This document shows positions 18,011-26,547 of a stretch of DNA of 64,000 nucleotides, one piece after another. The notes under the pieces were generated by a model. The model did no database searches. It was not told the DNA's origin and worked only from the letters and a program-made list of their open reading frames with translations. The number at the start of each line of letters is the position of its first letter. Position 1 is the first letter of the stretch. Position numbers and translations under genes: made by a program. Source of the stretch: CAYZQE01 sp964480635 (lineage in GTDB: Bacteria; Pseudomonadota; Gammaproteobacteria; GCA-001735895); NCBI GenBank assembly GCA_964480635.1, contig CAYZQE010000001.1:18251-82250 (forward strand), in the 5' to 3' direction.

Positions 18011-18520
18011 CTATTCTTCTTCTATCTCAACAACTTCATCATATAAATCAGGTGATTTTAAAAATTCAACGGCATCAAACAGCATGACCATTTGTCCATC
18101 TGAATCAGCTAGACCCTTTATAAAGTCAACATCAATACGGTCTGAAAACTCTGGAGTTTTTCTTATTTTACTTTTTTCAGCATTCAGAACATCTGAAACA
18201 GCATCAACAACAATACCTGCAATACGCTCTTTTTCTTGAACTTCGCCTCGCAAAATAATTAAGACTGTTGTTGCTTCATAAGTCACATGCTCACAATGGC
18301 TTTTCATTCTCATATCAACGATGGGGACTGCTGTACCACGCAAATTAAGAACGCCTTTGATATATTTTGGTGTATTAGGAACTCGGGCTACCGACTCCCA
18401 TCCTCTTATTTCTTGAACACTCAGTAATTTAACACCATATATTGACTCACCAACTGTATAGGTTAGATATTGTTCAAAGTCTTCATTTTGAGATAAATCC
18501 TGGGTTGCTTCTTCACTCAT
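18011..18520 (-). CDS. cheW: CheW coupling protein (chemosensory operon 1, proximal copy)
   Basis: A 169-residue CheW with YTVGESIYGVKLLSVQEIRGW, GVLNLRGTAVPIVDMR and GIVVDAVSDVLNA. It starts two bases after the cheA stop and is followed by the NIT-type receptor. Its strong likeness to the CheW at 9382 suggests an old duplication inside the operon. The very acidic tail (EVVEIEEE) has no aromatic residue at the end, unlike the CheW of the flagellar cluster. Confidence 0.95.
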   Translation of the reverse strand: MSEEATQDLSQNEDFEQYLTYTVGESIYGVKLLSVQEIRGWESVARVPNTPKYIKGVLNLRGTAVPIVDMRMKSHCEHVTYEATTVLIILRGEVQEKERIAGIVVDAVSDVLNAEKSKIRKTPEFSDRIDVDFIKGLADSDGQMVMLFDAVEFLKSPDLYDEVVEIEEE

Positions 18521-18522
18521 TG

Positions 18523-20637
18523 TTATGCCGCCACATCAGTTTTATCGCTCTTCTTTTCAAGCTTTTTGTTCAGAGTTAAAATCCCGGGCATATCGATAAT
18601 AAGCGCGACAGAACCATCACCTAAAATAGTGGCCCCTGAAAAACCTTCTATTTTTTTGTAATTACTTTCTAATGATTTGATCACCACTTGCTGCTGCCCT
18701 AGTAATTCATCAACAAACAAACCTACGTGTTTGTTTTCAACTTCAACAACTACCAATAGCCCATCTTTTAGATCAACAGGTTTTTCTAGTTCAACACCAA
18801 AAATGTCATGCAGCTTTATAATGGGGACGTATTCTTCTCGTAGCTTGAATGTTTCTCCCTGCCCCCCAACCATATTGACCATATCAGGTTGTATTTGGAT
18901 TGACTCTACAATTGAAATAATAGGGATAATGTAATTTTCATTACCAACAGAGACTGTTTGTCCATCGACAATTGCTAGGGTTAATGGCAAACGAATTCGC
19001 ATTGTACTGCCTTTTCCTAACGCTGAATCAATCTCGATTGAGCCCCCAAGCTCTAAGATATTTCGACGAACCACATCCATGCCAACACCACGGCCAGACA
19101 CATCACTAACAACCGCAGCTGTTGAGAAGCCCGGCAAGAAAATCAATTCAAATATTTGACGATCAGTTAAAATATCACCTTCGATAATAAGCCCCTTTTC
19201 GACTCCTTTTTTATATAAAACATCCTTATCCATACCTTTACCATCATCGATAATTTCGATAACAATATTACCGCCTTGGTGATAGGCATTTAAATTTATT
19301 GTTCCTAACTCTTCTTTACCTGCTGCCACACGATCTTCTGGCATTTCAATACCATGATCTAAACTGTTACGCACAAGATGTACGAGAGGGTCACCAATTT
19401 TTTCAATAACTGTCTTGTCTACTTCAGTTGCCTCACCCGAAAGAATCAATTCTATCTTCTTGCCCATTTTTCCTGATAAATCACGAACCAAACGTGGAAA
19501 ACGTGAAAAGGTAAAACTAATCGGCATCATTCGAACTTGCATCACGCTTTCTTGCAGCTCACGTGAATTACGCTCTAACTGCATCAAACCATCGCGTAAA
19601 CGGTCTATTTCAGCGACATCAATTGATCCTCTTTCTTCAATGTTTTCACCAATTAAACCTAGCATTGATTGAGTAATCACTAACTCACCCACCATATTGA
19701 TCAAAGCATCAATTTTATCGGTATCTACTCTTATAGAGGCATTAGCTTGAGCTGCTGGTTTTTTACTTCCTCTTCGGTCATTCTTACGGCGATCACCACC
19801 TTTGGCCTTTTCACTGTCTGCACTATCACCATCTCTTCTTTGAGGAATGGGTAATTGTGACTTTTCTGCCGGCTTCACCCCATCTGCTTGTGCATTGCCA
19901 TCTTGTAATGCAATAATTTCTAAATCACAAAGGTCTTCAACCCAAGCAAAAATCTCACTGAGCACATCTTTATCTGCATCCGTTATTATTTTCAATTCCC
20001 AACTGATATAACTTTGTTCAGCATCGAGCATTTCAAAGGGCGGTATCGCATTTAAATCTGTTGTCAGCTCTACTTCACCTAGTGATGAAAGCTCTCTTAT
20101 TAATGGTAATGGATCATTACCCGTATGAAAAATATCGCTGTTTGGCTTAAACTTTATCAACCAACCTTGGCCAGGCGAGTCACCTGCCGTTACGGCTTTA
20201 GTAGGAGCGTTTGTTTCTTCTTTAGCCGCTAAATTTTCGCCAGCAGCTTCATTACCCAGTTCTTTTTCGAGCATTGCTTTATGCTCTTTAACACGTGCTT
20301 CGTCTGGGTCATCGCCTTCTTGCGCGGCTTCTAGCATTTCTCTTAAACAGTCGGTTGACTTTAATAGAAGGTCTGAATTTGCAACAGTAACATCACGCTT
20401 ACCATCTCGCATTTCATCAAGAAGCGTTTCCATGACATGGGTAAACGAAGCGACTTCCATAAAGCCGAAAGTACCCGAACCACCCTTTATAGAATGAGCG
20501 GCTCTAAAAACACTATTAATAACCTCAGAATCAGCTTCACCTGGCTCTAAATCCATTAATCCGGTTTCCATAATTTCGATGCCTTCGAAACTTTCTTCAA
20601 AAAACACCTGATGAAACTGAGCCATATCTATCGACAT
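18523..20637 (-). CDS. cheA: CheA histidine kinase of chemosensory operon 1
   Basis: A 704-residue chemotaxis kinase. The HPt domain carries the phosphorylatable His48 (RAAHSIKGG). Residues about 158-250 form a folded P2-like segment (WLIKFKPNSDIFHTG onward). After a charged linker come the dimerisation domain (VDTDKIDALINMVGEL), the ATPase with VHLVRNSLDHG, DDGKGMD and GRGVGMDVV, and a C-terminal CheW-like domain. It heads the operon that runs to cheB. It differs from the flagellar-cluster CheA, which lacks P2 and instead carries FliM-like peptide repeats, so the two kinases probably address response regulators differently. Confidence 0.96.
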   Translation of the reverse strand: MSIDMAQFHQVFFEESFEGIEIMETGLMDLEPGEADSEVINSVFRAAHSIKGGSGTFGFMEVASFTHVMETLLDEMRDGKRDVTVANSDLLLKSTDCLREMLEAAQEGDDPDEARVKEHKAMLEKELGNEAAGENLAAKEETNAPTKAVTAGDSPGQGWLIKFKPNSDIFHTGNDPLPLIRELSSLGEVELTTDLNAIPPFEMLDAEQSYISWELKIITDADKDVLSEIFAWVEDLCDLEIIALQDGNAQADGVKPAEKSQLPIPQRRDGDSADSEKAKGGDRRKNDRRGSKKPAAQANASIRVDTDKIDALINMVGELVITQSMLGLIGENIEERGSIDVAEIDRLRDGLMQLERNSRELQESVMQVRMMPISFTFSRFPRLVRDLSGKMGKKIELILSGEATEVDKTVIEKIGDPLVHLVRNSLDHGIEMPEDRVAAGKEELGTINLNAYHQGGNIVIEIIDDGKGMDKDVLYKKGVEKGLIIEGDILTDRQIFELIFLPGFSTAAVVSDVSGRGVGMDVVRRNILELGGSIEIDSALGKGSTMRIRLPLTLAIVDGQTVSVGNENYIIPIISIVESIQIQPDMVNMVGGQGETFKLREEYVPIIKLHDIFGVELEKPVDLKDGLLVVVEVENKHVGLFVDELLGQQQVVIKSLESNYKKIEGFSGATILGDGSVALIIDMPGILTLNKKLEKKSDKTDVAA

Positions 20638-20762
20638 GCTTTATACCCTCTATTTTTATTTGCTTTTATCATTATTTTTTTAGGCATGACTTGCGTAATG
20701 CATTGAAACTTTCATTATTTATAGAACAAATGCGAGATTTTGCACAAATTTAATTAGTCTTT

Positions 20763-20789
20763 TTATCGACAGATCAACTTTTATCTGTA
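20763..20789 (-). promoter_or_regulatory. Weak sigma-28-like promoter candidate upstream of cheA
   Basis: On the minus strand TACAG is followed after 14 bases by GTCGATAA, close to the flagellar sigma-28 -10 element GCCGATAA. The -35 part is poor compared with the other sites in this window. It lies about 130 bp upstream of cheA, in the space shared with divergent ispG. Treat as tentative. Confidence 0.3.
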
Positions 20790-20835
20790 GAAAAAGTTAT
20801 AATTTAATTTTTCTAATCTAATTTTTAAAATCAGT

Positions 20836-22035
20836 ATGCAAAAGCACAGTGTAAAAATAGGTAATATTTTTGTTGGTGGGAATCATCCCGTCATGATCCA
20901 ATCAATGACCAATACAGATACTGCTGACATTAATAAAACAGTAGAGCAAATTAAAGCTTTAGCTGATGCGGGTTCTGAATGCGTGCGGGTGACGGTTAAC
21001 AACAATGAATCTGCTGCTGCCATACGTCCTATTAAAGAAAAGCTGTTACAACAAAATTACACCACACCTATCATTGGTGACTTTCATTTCAATGGACATA
21101 AATTATTAAAAAAATATCCTGAGTGCGCTGAGTTTTTAGATAAATACAGGATCAACCCAGGCAATGTTGGCAAAGGAAAAAAAAGAGACTCTCAATTTCA
21201 TGAAATGATTGAAACTGCTTGTCAATTTAATAAACCTGTCCGCATTGGGGTCAACTGGGGGAGTTTAGACCAATCCCTTTTAGCGAATCTTCTGGATACT
21301 AACTCTGCTTTAAAAATACCGAAACCTTTAACCGACATCAATAAAATTGCGGTTATTCAATCAGCCCTTGAGAGTGCAAAAATGGCTGAACATATTGGTT
21401 TAGGTAAGGATCAGATTATTATTAGTTGCAAAATGAGCCGAGTGCCTGACTTAATTGATGTGTATGAAAAATTAAACGCCCAATGTGACTATGCCTTACA
21501 TTTAGGTTTAACTGAGGCGGGCATGGGCAGTAAAGGCATCGTATCTTCTACTGCTGCACTGTCTATTTTACTCAGGCAAAACATAGGTAACACGATTAGA
21601 ATCTCGTTAACACCTGAACCTGGTGAAGCCCGAACAAAAGAAGTGCAAGTGGCTCAAGAGATATTACAATCACTCGATTTACGATCGTTCACACCGAGTG
21701 TTGTTTCATGCCCCGGTTGTGGTCGAACGAGCAGTGAGTATTTTCAAGTGCTTGCTAAAGATATTCAGCAACAGCTCAACGACAATATGTCTAGCTGGAA
21801 ATACAGCCATCCAGGTGTCGAAAAAATGAACGTGGCGATTATGGGCTGCGTTGTTAATGGCCCAGGTGAAAGCAAACATGCCAATATTGGCATTAGCCTA
21901 CCGGGAAATGGAGAGCTACCTGTCGCACCTGTTTATGAGGATGGTAAAAAAACAGTCACCTTAAAAGGTGACTCAATTGCTAATGAGTTTATGCAGTTAG
22001 TTGAAAATTATGTCGCTCGAACTTATTCGCAATAA
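20836..22035 (+). CDS. ispG: IspG, (E)-4-hydroxy-3-methylbut-2-enyl-diphosphate synthase
   Basis: A 399-residue iron-sulfur enzyme of the MEP isoprenoid pathway that converts MEcPP to HMBPP. The N-terminal TIM-barrel part has QSMTNTDTADI, GDFHFNGH and KYRINPGNVG. The C-terminal [4Fe-4S] domain has CPGCGRT and MGCVVNGPGESKHA, whose three cysteines bind the cluster. Motifs such as GDFHFNGH, CPGCGRTSSEYFQ and NGPGESKHANIGISLPG resemble the version I associate with alpha- and betaproteobacteria more than the E. coli type. The gene stands alone between two minus-strand operons, without the rodZ/hisS neighbours often seen in gammaproteobacteria. The ATG at 20836 lacks a clear ribosome site. Confidence 0.95.
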   Translation: MQKHSVKIGNIFVGGNHPVMIQSMTNTDTADINKTVEQIKALADAGSECVRVTVNNNESAAAIRPIKEKLLQQNYTTPIIGDFHFNGHKLLKKYPECAEFLDKYRINPGNVGKGKKRDSQFHEMIETACQFNKPVRIGVNWGSLDQSLLANLLDTNSALKIPKPLTDINKIAVIQSALESAKMAEHIGLGKDQIIISCKMSRVPDLIDVYEKLNAQCDYALHLGLTEAGMGSKGIVSSTAALSILLRQNIGNTIRISLTPEPGEARTKEVQVAQEILQSLDLRSFTPSVVSCPGCGRTSSEYFQVLAKDIQQQLNDNMSSWKYSHPGVEKMNVAIMGCVVNGPGESKHANIGISLPGNGELPVAPVYEDGKKTVTLKGDSIANEFMQLVENYVARTYSQ

Positions 22036-22067
22036 TTAAGCGACAGATTGTATTGCTTTGAATATTT

Positions 22068-22373
22068 TTAAAGGATATTCAAAATCTCACAAGCCACTTC
22101 AAATTTAATAGGCACTGATCCTTCAATAGGAATAGAGCGAATAACAGATGCTCTTGCTTCCATAGGCGGCGTAATCGAATTAACAGGCGTCAACTTCACC
22201 AATAATTCTGACTTAGGCTCAAACTCATCTTCTAACTCTAATAAAAAACCTTTCGCGCTTAAATTTTTAACACCACCTTCACCTGATCGACTATCTGCCT
22301 CACAGCAATACGTCATGACACATTCAATGGCCATCCTTTGGAAGTCGCGTTTTTCATCATAATTATGATCCAT
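22068..22373 (-). CDS. PilZ-domain protein
   Basis: A 101-residue single-domain protein. The N-terminal EKRDFQRM supplies an R-containing segment like the RxxxR loop of PilZ domains, followed by the beta-barrel with NLSAKGFLLEL, equivalent to the D/NxSxxG motif. PilZ domains bind cyclic-di-GMP, but the arginine motif here is incomplete (K-R-D-F-Q-R), so binding is uncertain. It is the last gene of the cheY-parA-MCP-STAS-pilZ operon; a diguanylate cyclase gene stands just upstream of that operon. An output of c-di-GMP on motility is an inference from context. Confidence 0.72.
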   Translation of the reverse strand: MDHNYDEKRDFQRMAIECVMTYCCEADSRSGEGGVKNLSAKGFLLELEDEFEPKSELLVKLTPVNSITPPMEARASVIRSIPIEGSVPIKFEVACEILNIL

Positions 22374-22388
22374 AAAATTTCCCCTCAG

Positions 22389-22691
22389 TTAAATTTTAAA
22401 TAATTTACCAAAGTTGGCAACGTCTAATATTTTTTTAACATCTACGGATGTATTAACAATATCAACTTTAGAGCTTTCCCCACCTGCATGTTCTCTCAGT
22501 AATAAAAGCATACCTAAAGCGGAGCTATCTAAATATTCAGTCGCCGACAGATCGACAACATAATGCACACCATTCCCATCTGTTTCATCATATGATGTTC
22601 TAAATTCATCATATAACTGAAAGTCAAACTTACCTGATACTGATATTGTTACTTTTTTACCGCCATCTGCGATCGTACTATTTATTGCCAT
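22389..22691 (-). CDS. STAS-domain protein (anti-sigma-factor antagonist-like)
   Basis: A 100-residue STAS protein. The start at 22691 (MAINSTIAD) is preferred over the ATG at 22703 because TGGAG lies six bases ahead of it. The family core VVDLSATEYLDSSALGMLLLLREH contains the DSSALG segment with the serine that is phosphorylated in SpoIIAA-like antagonists. It therefore looks like a regulated switch protein, unlike the STAS domain at 8471. No partner kinase of the SpoIIAB type is in the window. It lies between the short receptor gene and pilZ. Confidence 0.82.
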   Translation of the reverse strand: MAINSTIADGGKKVTISVSGKFDFQLYDEFRTSYDETDGNGVHYVVDLSATEYLDSSALGMLLLLREHAGGESSKVDIVNTSVDVKKILDVANFGKLFKI

Positions 22692-22765
22692 CAATGACTC
22701 CATTACAATTTAATTTTTAATTTTTAATGCTTAATGTATAGCAGCTATTTCAGTTACTGCCATAA

Positions 22766-22806
22766 TTTTTAAACTTTTTAAACTTTTTAAACTTTTTAAA
22801 CTTTAA
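22766..22806. repeat. Four perfect 9-bp tandem repeats (TTTTTAAAC)
   Basis: The unit TTTTTAAAC occurs four times without error from 22766 to 22801, followed by a partial TTTAA. It lies in the gap between the short receptor gene and the STAS gene of one operon. Each unit contains the self-complementary TTTAAA. Copy number probably varies by slippage; an effect on expression of the STAS and pilZ genes is possible but not shown. Confidence 0.9.
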
Positions 22807-22810
22807 TTCC

Positions 22811-24019
22811 TTAAAATAATTCTATTTCACCTTCTTCCATCGAACTCTGTCCAACTGCCTTGTTAATAGGCGTAGACCATTCTTGCTTTAATACTTCTAT
22901 GCTAGATTTAAATTCATTTAAAACTAATAAGGTATCTAGATCATTTACATTTGTATTTTCTTGTAACACATTCATTTGAGACTTTAAGTTTTGTACGAGA
23001 TCATGCAAACGATTCACATGTTCGCCGCTATATTGAACAACTTGAGAAACGACATCTTCAAATTGTAATGACAGTATAGCCACGCCGACTGATTTATTAA
23101 TATCATCTGTTACTGCTGAAATTTTCTTTAGTTCCTCAGCTACATGTTCATCGTATCGACCAATATCATCTAACATTGAATCTACTCTATCTTTTGAAGA
23201 TATTGTCTCTGTCATATCTCGAGACGCCATAGCCGTTACTAACGCTTTAGCCTCAGAAATACCTGCTTTAGATTTAACAATAACAGTGCGTATCTTTTCA
23301 CTAAAGTCATTTGAGTTTTTAGACAGATTACGTACTTCATCAGCAACAACAGCAAAGCCTCGACCCGCCTCACCCGCTCTAGCCGCTTCAATCGCTGCAT
23401 TTAATGCCAATAAATTAGTTTGTTGGGCAATTTTACTCACATCATCAAGCAGCTTAAACGCCTGATCCATTTCTTTAGCAATATCATCAATGGTGTAAAC
23501 CATTTTCATACTGCTTTGGCTGGTGGATAACAGCATTTGAATAAAGTGCTGCAATAGCTGATTGGTCTCATCAACAAAACCACGCATATTAAAACTACCA
23601 TTATCTTCATCTGGCTCAACCATGCCTAGAACTAGAGCGCCTTGAAGCTGGCTAAACTGATTTAAATCTGTAAAGCTCCCGCCTAACTTACCCGTGGCAT
23701 CAAGAACAACCGTATTAATTTGAGTGAGTGAATCTTTAATCTCATTTGTTTGACCTTCAACTAAGCTGTTTAAACCCAACAATAAATCAAATAGTTCTTT
23801 AATAACGACACTATGAACTTGATCTGAAGATTCAATATCACTTAGTTTCTCTTCTTCAGTATTAAGACCCAATAGAACACCTATAAATGCCACTAGGAGC
23901 AAACCATCTAAAAGTTCAAACGAACTTAGTAAACGAATAATAATAATGCTAAATACAGTCACTGCACTGATTGCCAATAAACGATGTTTTAGCACAAATT
24001 GTTTTGTTAATAATTTCAT
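22811..24019 (-). CDS. Short membrane-anchored methyl-accepting-like protein without a sensor domain
   Basis: A 402-residue protein with two adjacent N-terminal membrane helices (about residues 14-50), no periplasmic or PAS domain, and a signalling hairpin with KIAQQTNLLALNAAIEAARAGEAGRGFAVVADEVR. C-terminal to this lies LQFEDVVSQ (Asp322, Gln326), which has the same D-x-x-x-Q spacing as the CheZ active site, and the protein ends EIELF. The start overlaps the ParA stop as TAATG. It could anchor or nucleate a receptor array together with ParA, or act as a receptor-phosphatase hybrid; neither is proven. Confidence 0.85.
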   Translation of the reverse strand: MKLLTKQFVLKHRLLAISAVTVFSIIIIRLLSSFELLDGLLLVAFIGVLLGLNTEEEKLSDIESSDQVHSVVIKELFDLLLGLNSLVEGQTNEIKDSLTQINTVVLDATGKLGGSFTDLNQFSQLQGALVLGMVEPDEDNGSFNMRGFVDETNQLLQHFIQMLLSTSQSSMKMVYTIDDIAKEMDQAFKLLDDVSKIAQQTNLLALNAAIEAARAGEAGRGFAVVADEVRNLSKNSNDFSEKIRTVIVKSKAGISEAKALVTAMASRDMTETISSKDRVDSMLDDIGRYDEHVAEELKKISAVTDDINKSVGVAILSLQFEDVVSQVVQYSGEHVNRLHDLVQNLKSQMNVLQENTNVNDLDTLLVLNEFKSSIEVLKQEWSTPINKAVGQSSMEEGEIELF

Positions 24020-24789
24020 TATGCCGTTACCATCGTACGGTGATTTAACAAATCATCCGCTAATTTGGCATAATCTAAGGCACCATTACTGCGAGGTTTA
24101 TATTCAAAAATTGTTTGCCCAAAACTAGGACTTTCTGCCACGGGGGCGCATTCTCTCACTGGTGTCGCCAAAACTTGATTAGGAAAGTAACTCATTAATT
24201 TATCTTTAATTTCATTTGATAATCGACGCCTTACAGTGAAACGAGTAATAGCCACCCAAATTTTAAGCGTTTTACCCATGTAGCTTTCTGTGCTTTTTAT
24301 TGTTTTTAATAATTGAGATAAGCCATGTAATGCCAGATAATCACTAGACACAGGGATGACTATTTCATCAGCAGCGAATAAGGCATTAAAGTTAAGCAAG
24401 CCTGAGGTTGGTGGGCAATCAAAAATAATAAAATCATATTGAGTACGAATACCTTCGAGTGCTTGCTGCAATAACTTGGCTTGAGAAGCACCCTTTGCTG
24501 ATAACTTTTCAACCTCGGTTAATCTATATCCTGAAGGAATTAAGTCTAGGTTTTTTCGCACCGTAACAATACTATCAACAATATCATCACCATCTAAAAA
24601 CACATCGTCTATGCCAGCATTTTCGGGGTCTGTTTCACCTAAACTTACAGACAAATGGGACTGAGGATCAAGATCAATGGCCAACACCTTATGGCCTTTA
24701 AGCGCGAATGAATAGGATAAATTAGAAGCAGTTGTTGTTTTTCCTACACCGCCTTTATTATTTAAGACGGCTATGACACGAGTTTCCAT
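24019..24789 (-). CDS. ParA/MinD-family ATPase in a chemotaxis operon
   Basis: A 256-residue deviant-Walker ATPase (NNKGGVGKTTTASNL, DLDPQSHLS, IFDCPPTSG). Such proteins position cargo by nucleotide-dependent binding to DNA or membrane. Its place between cheY and a receptor gene resembles PpfA/ParC-type ATPases that distribute chemosensory clusters. It is distinct from ParC at 30012 and FleN at 35386, giving three ParA/MinD-like ATPases in the window. No parB-like partner is adjacent, as expected for an orphan cargo-positioning ParA. Confidence 0.9.
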   Translation of the reverse strand: METRVIAVLNNKGGVGKTTTASNLSYSFALKGHKVLAIDLDPQSHLSVSLGETDPENAGIDDVFLDGDDIVDSIVTVRKNLDLIPSGYRLTEVEKLSAKGASQAKLLQQALEGIRTQYDFIIFDCPPTSGLLNFNALFAADEIVIPVSSDYLALHGLSQLLKTIKSTESYMGKTLKIWVAITRFTVRRRLSNEIKDKLMSYFPNQVLATPVRECAPVAESPSFGQTIFEYKPRSNGALDYAKLADDLLNHRTMVTA

Positions 24790-24816
24790 GTGAATACTAC
24801 ACCATTTTATTTAAAA

Positions 24817-25179
24817 CTAACCCAAAGCGCGTTTTATCACTGACAGCAATTGGTCCGGATTAAAAGGCTTTACAATCCAACCAGTAGCTCCGGCATTTTT
24901 ACCTGCCATTTTCTTATCTGCAGCTGATTCGGTTGTAAGCATTAATAAAGGAGTGAATTTAAAACTAGGTAGCTTTCTTAACTCTGCGATAAGAGATATA
25001 CCATCCATATTTGGCATGTTTACATCCGTTATCACTAGATCAAAACTCTTTGTTTTCGCAATATTTAATGCGACCAACCCATCTTCGGCATCAGTCACAT
25101 CATAACCAGCACTTTTTAATGTAAATGAAACCATTTGTCTCATTGATGCTGAATCATCAACAGCTAAAATTGTAGCCAT
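24817..25179 (-). CDS. cheY: CheY-like single-domain response regulator
   Basis: A 120-residue receiver domain with acidic pair D8/D9, phosphorylation site D52 (VITDVNMP), a threonine in LMLTTES and the lysine in WIVKPF. It is first in the operon with parA, the short receptor, STAS and pilZ genes. TAGGAG lies ahead of the ATG, and a well-formed sigma-28 promoter lies about 80 bp upstream. It is probably phosphorylated by one of the two CheA kinases and is separate from the flagellar CheY at 33938. Confidence 0.93.
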   Translation of the reverse strand: MATILAVDDSASMRQMVSFTLKSAGYDVTDAEDGLVALNIAKTKSFDLVITDVNMPNMDGISLIAELRKLPSFKFTPLLMLTTESAADKKMAGKNAGATGWIVKPFNPDQLLSVIKRALG

Positions 25180-25255
25180 TCTTCACTCCTAAATATTATA
25201 TTAAATTATTGTTTAGCGACCTATCTTAAGCTGCCTTTTTCTTCTTCAATGAAGT

Positions 25256-25282
25256 ATAGCGGCATATTTAAAAAATTCTTTA
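25256..25282 (-). promoter_or_regulatory. Sigma-28 (FliA) promoter for the cheY-parA-MCP-STAS-pilZ operon
   Basis: On the minus strand TAAAGAAT is followed after exactly 11 bases by GCCGCTAT. The consensus for flagellar sigma-28 is TAAAGTTT-N11-GCCGATAA, so both boxes and the spacing fit well. The site lies about 75 bp before the cheY start codon. FliA itself is encoded at 34661. Confidence 0.75.
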
Positions 25283-25348
25283 AAATATTAAAGATTAAAT
25301 TGTATTGAATTTTAAATATGACAATTTATGACACATTGTAAAAGTATT

Positions 25349-26269
25349 TTAACCGACAATAATTCTGTTTTTTCCCGCTTTTTTCGCCTTATAGAGCGCT
25401 TTATCTGCGCGTTTAAATGACCTCTTAAAATCATCTCCAGCCAAGACCATCGTCACACCAATACTCACACTGATTTCAATACTTGGATCACAATCAGGTA
25501 AGGTTAAATTATCAATGCCTAATCTCACTCGCTCTGCCACGTCTAACGCACCTTGCATATCCGTTTGAGGTAACGCACTGACGAATTCATCCCCCCCATA
25601 ACGATAGAGTAAATCTGTATTTCTCACCGCTTCTTGTAAAACAACCCCAACATCTTGCAGCACTCGATCTCCGGCATCATGGCCGCATAAATCATTGATA
25701 ACTTTAAATCCATCTAAATCCATAACCATCATTGCCATAGAGTGTTCATGCCTTTTTACTAAGCCAATTTCTCTTGGCAAGAACTTTTCCATTGCCGTAC
25801 GATTTCCTAAATGTGTCAGTGGATCGACATAAGCAGATTTTAGAGCTGTCTGATACATCAATGCGTTTTTTACTGGATATACTAAACCACACAGATAATC
25901 TTCAAACTCACAGACTTCATTAGTCGAAAATCGACTATTTCGATAGATCGTTATTTCACCTAATAACTGCTCGCGTAATGTAATGCGATAATGCAAGCTA
26001 AACCGATCGACATTCCCCATGCTCACTGGTGCATCAACCCTCTCTGAAATAAACCGATAGGCATTATGGGGAATTAAATTCTGGATTTCACCCGAAAAAG
26101 AGCTGATCACATCAGTGATTTCTAAAGTTCGTGATAGCAAATCAGACAATTGTAGTATTTTTATAAACTTTTTATCACTGGTTACAAGTTCACTTTTACG
26201 CGAGTCTAAAGCAATAACTTGAGCATTTCGTGATTTGCTTGTCACATTTAATATCGTCGGTGTATTCAT
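25349..26269 (-). CDS. GGDEF-domain diguanylate cyclase
   Basis: About 306 residues with an N-terminal regulatory part of unknown type (roughly 1-150) and a C-terminal GGDEF domain. The active site is intact (RYGGDEF) and RNTD five residues earlier fits the inhibitory I-site RxxD. It should therefore make cyclic-di-GMP and be product-inhibited. The frame is open to a TTG at 26344 that would add a hydrophobic segment, but the ATG at 26269 has AGAG upstream and is preferred. It sits directly upstream of the operon ending in pilZ, suggesting a local c-di-GMP circuit. Confidence 0.88.
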   Translation of the reverse strand: MNTPTILNVTSKSRNAQVIALDSRKSELVTSDKKFIKILQLSDLLSRTLEITDVISSFSGEIQNLIPHNAYRFISERVDAPVSMGNVDRFSLHYRITLREQLLGEITIYRNSRFSTNEVCEFEDYLCGLVYPVKNALMYQTALKSAYVDPLTHLGNRTAMEKFLPREIGLVKRHEHSMAMMVMDLDGFKVINDLCGHDAGDRVLQDVGVVLQEAVRNTDLLYRYGGDEFVSALPQTDMQGALDVAERVRLGIDNLTLPDCDPSIEISVSIGVTMVLAGDDFKRSFKRADKALYKAKKAGKNRIIVG

Positions 26270-26547
26270 AAGCTCTATACCTAAATTCAATAATATCTTT
26301 AAACATGCGAAAGTCATGCCAATAAAAAAATCATAGGGAATCAATGAGTTACAAAAATAAATATAATCACACTCAATAAACAGTCATGTTTTTGACTAAA
26401 AATAGGTGCTTTTATCGGAATTTGTAAAATATTTAAGAAAAAAAGGAATGTACATGTTTTTTAGTCAATTTATTGGCTCATAAAATTAGCCCTTACTTTA
26501 GTCTCCTCTAAGGTTTATATTAACTATGATGATTAAGCGGAAATATT

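Noticed and set aside
20763..20789. Strong claim of a sigma-28 promoter for chemosensory operon 1
   Set aside because: The -10 resembles GCCGATAA but the -35 is poor, so it is listed only as a weak candidate.
22766..22806. Possible CRISPR-like array
   Set aside because: Units are 9 bp, contiguous and without spacers; no cas genes are present.
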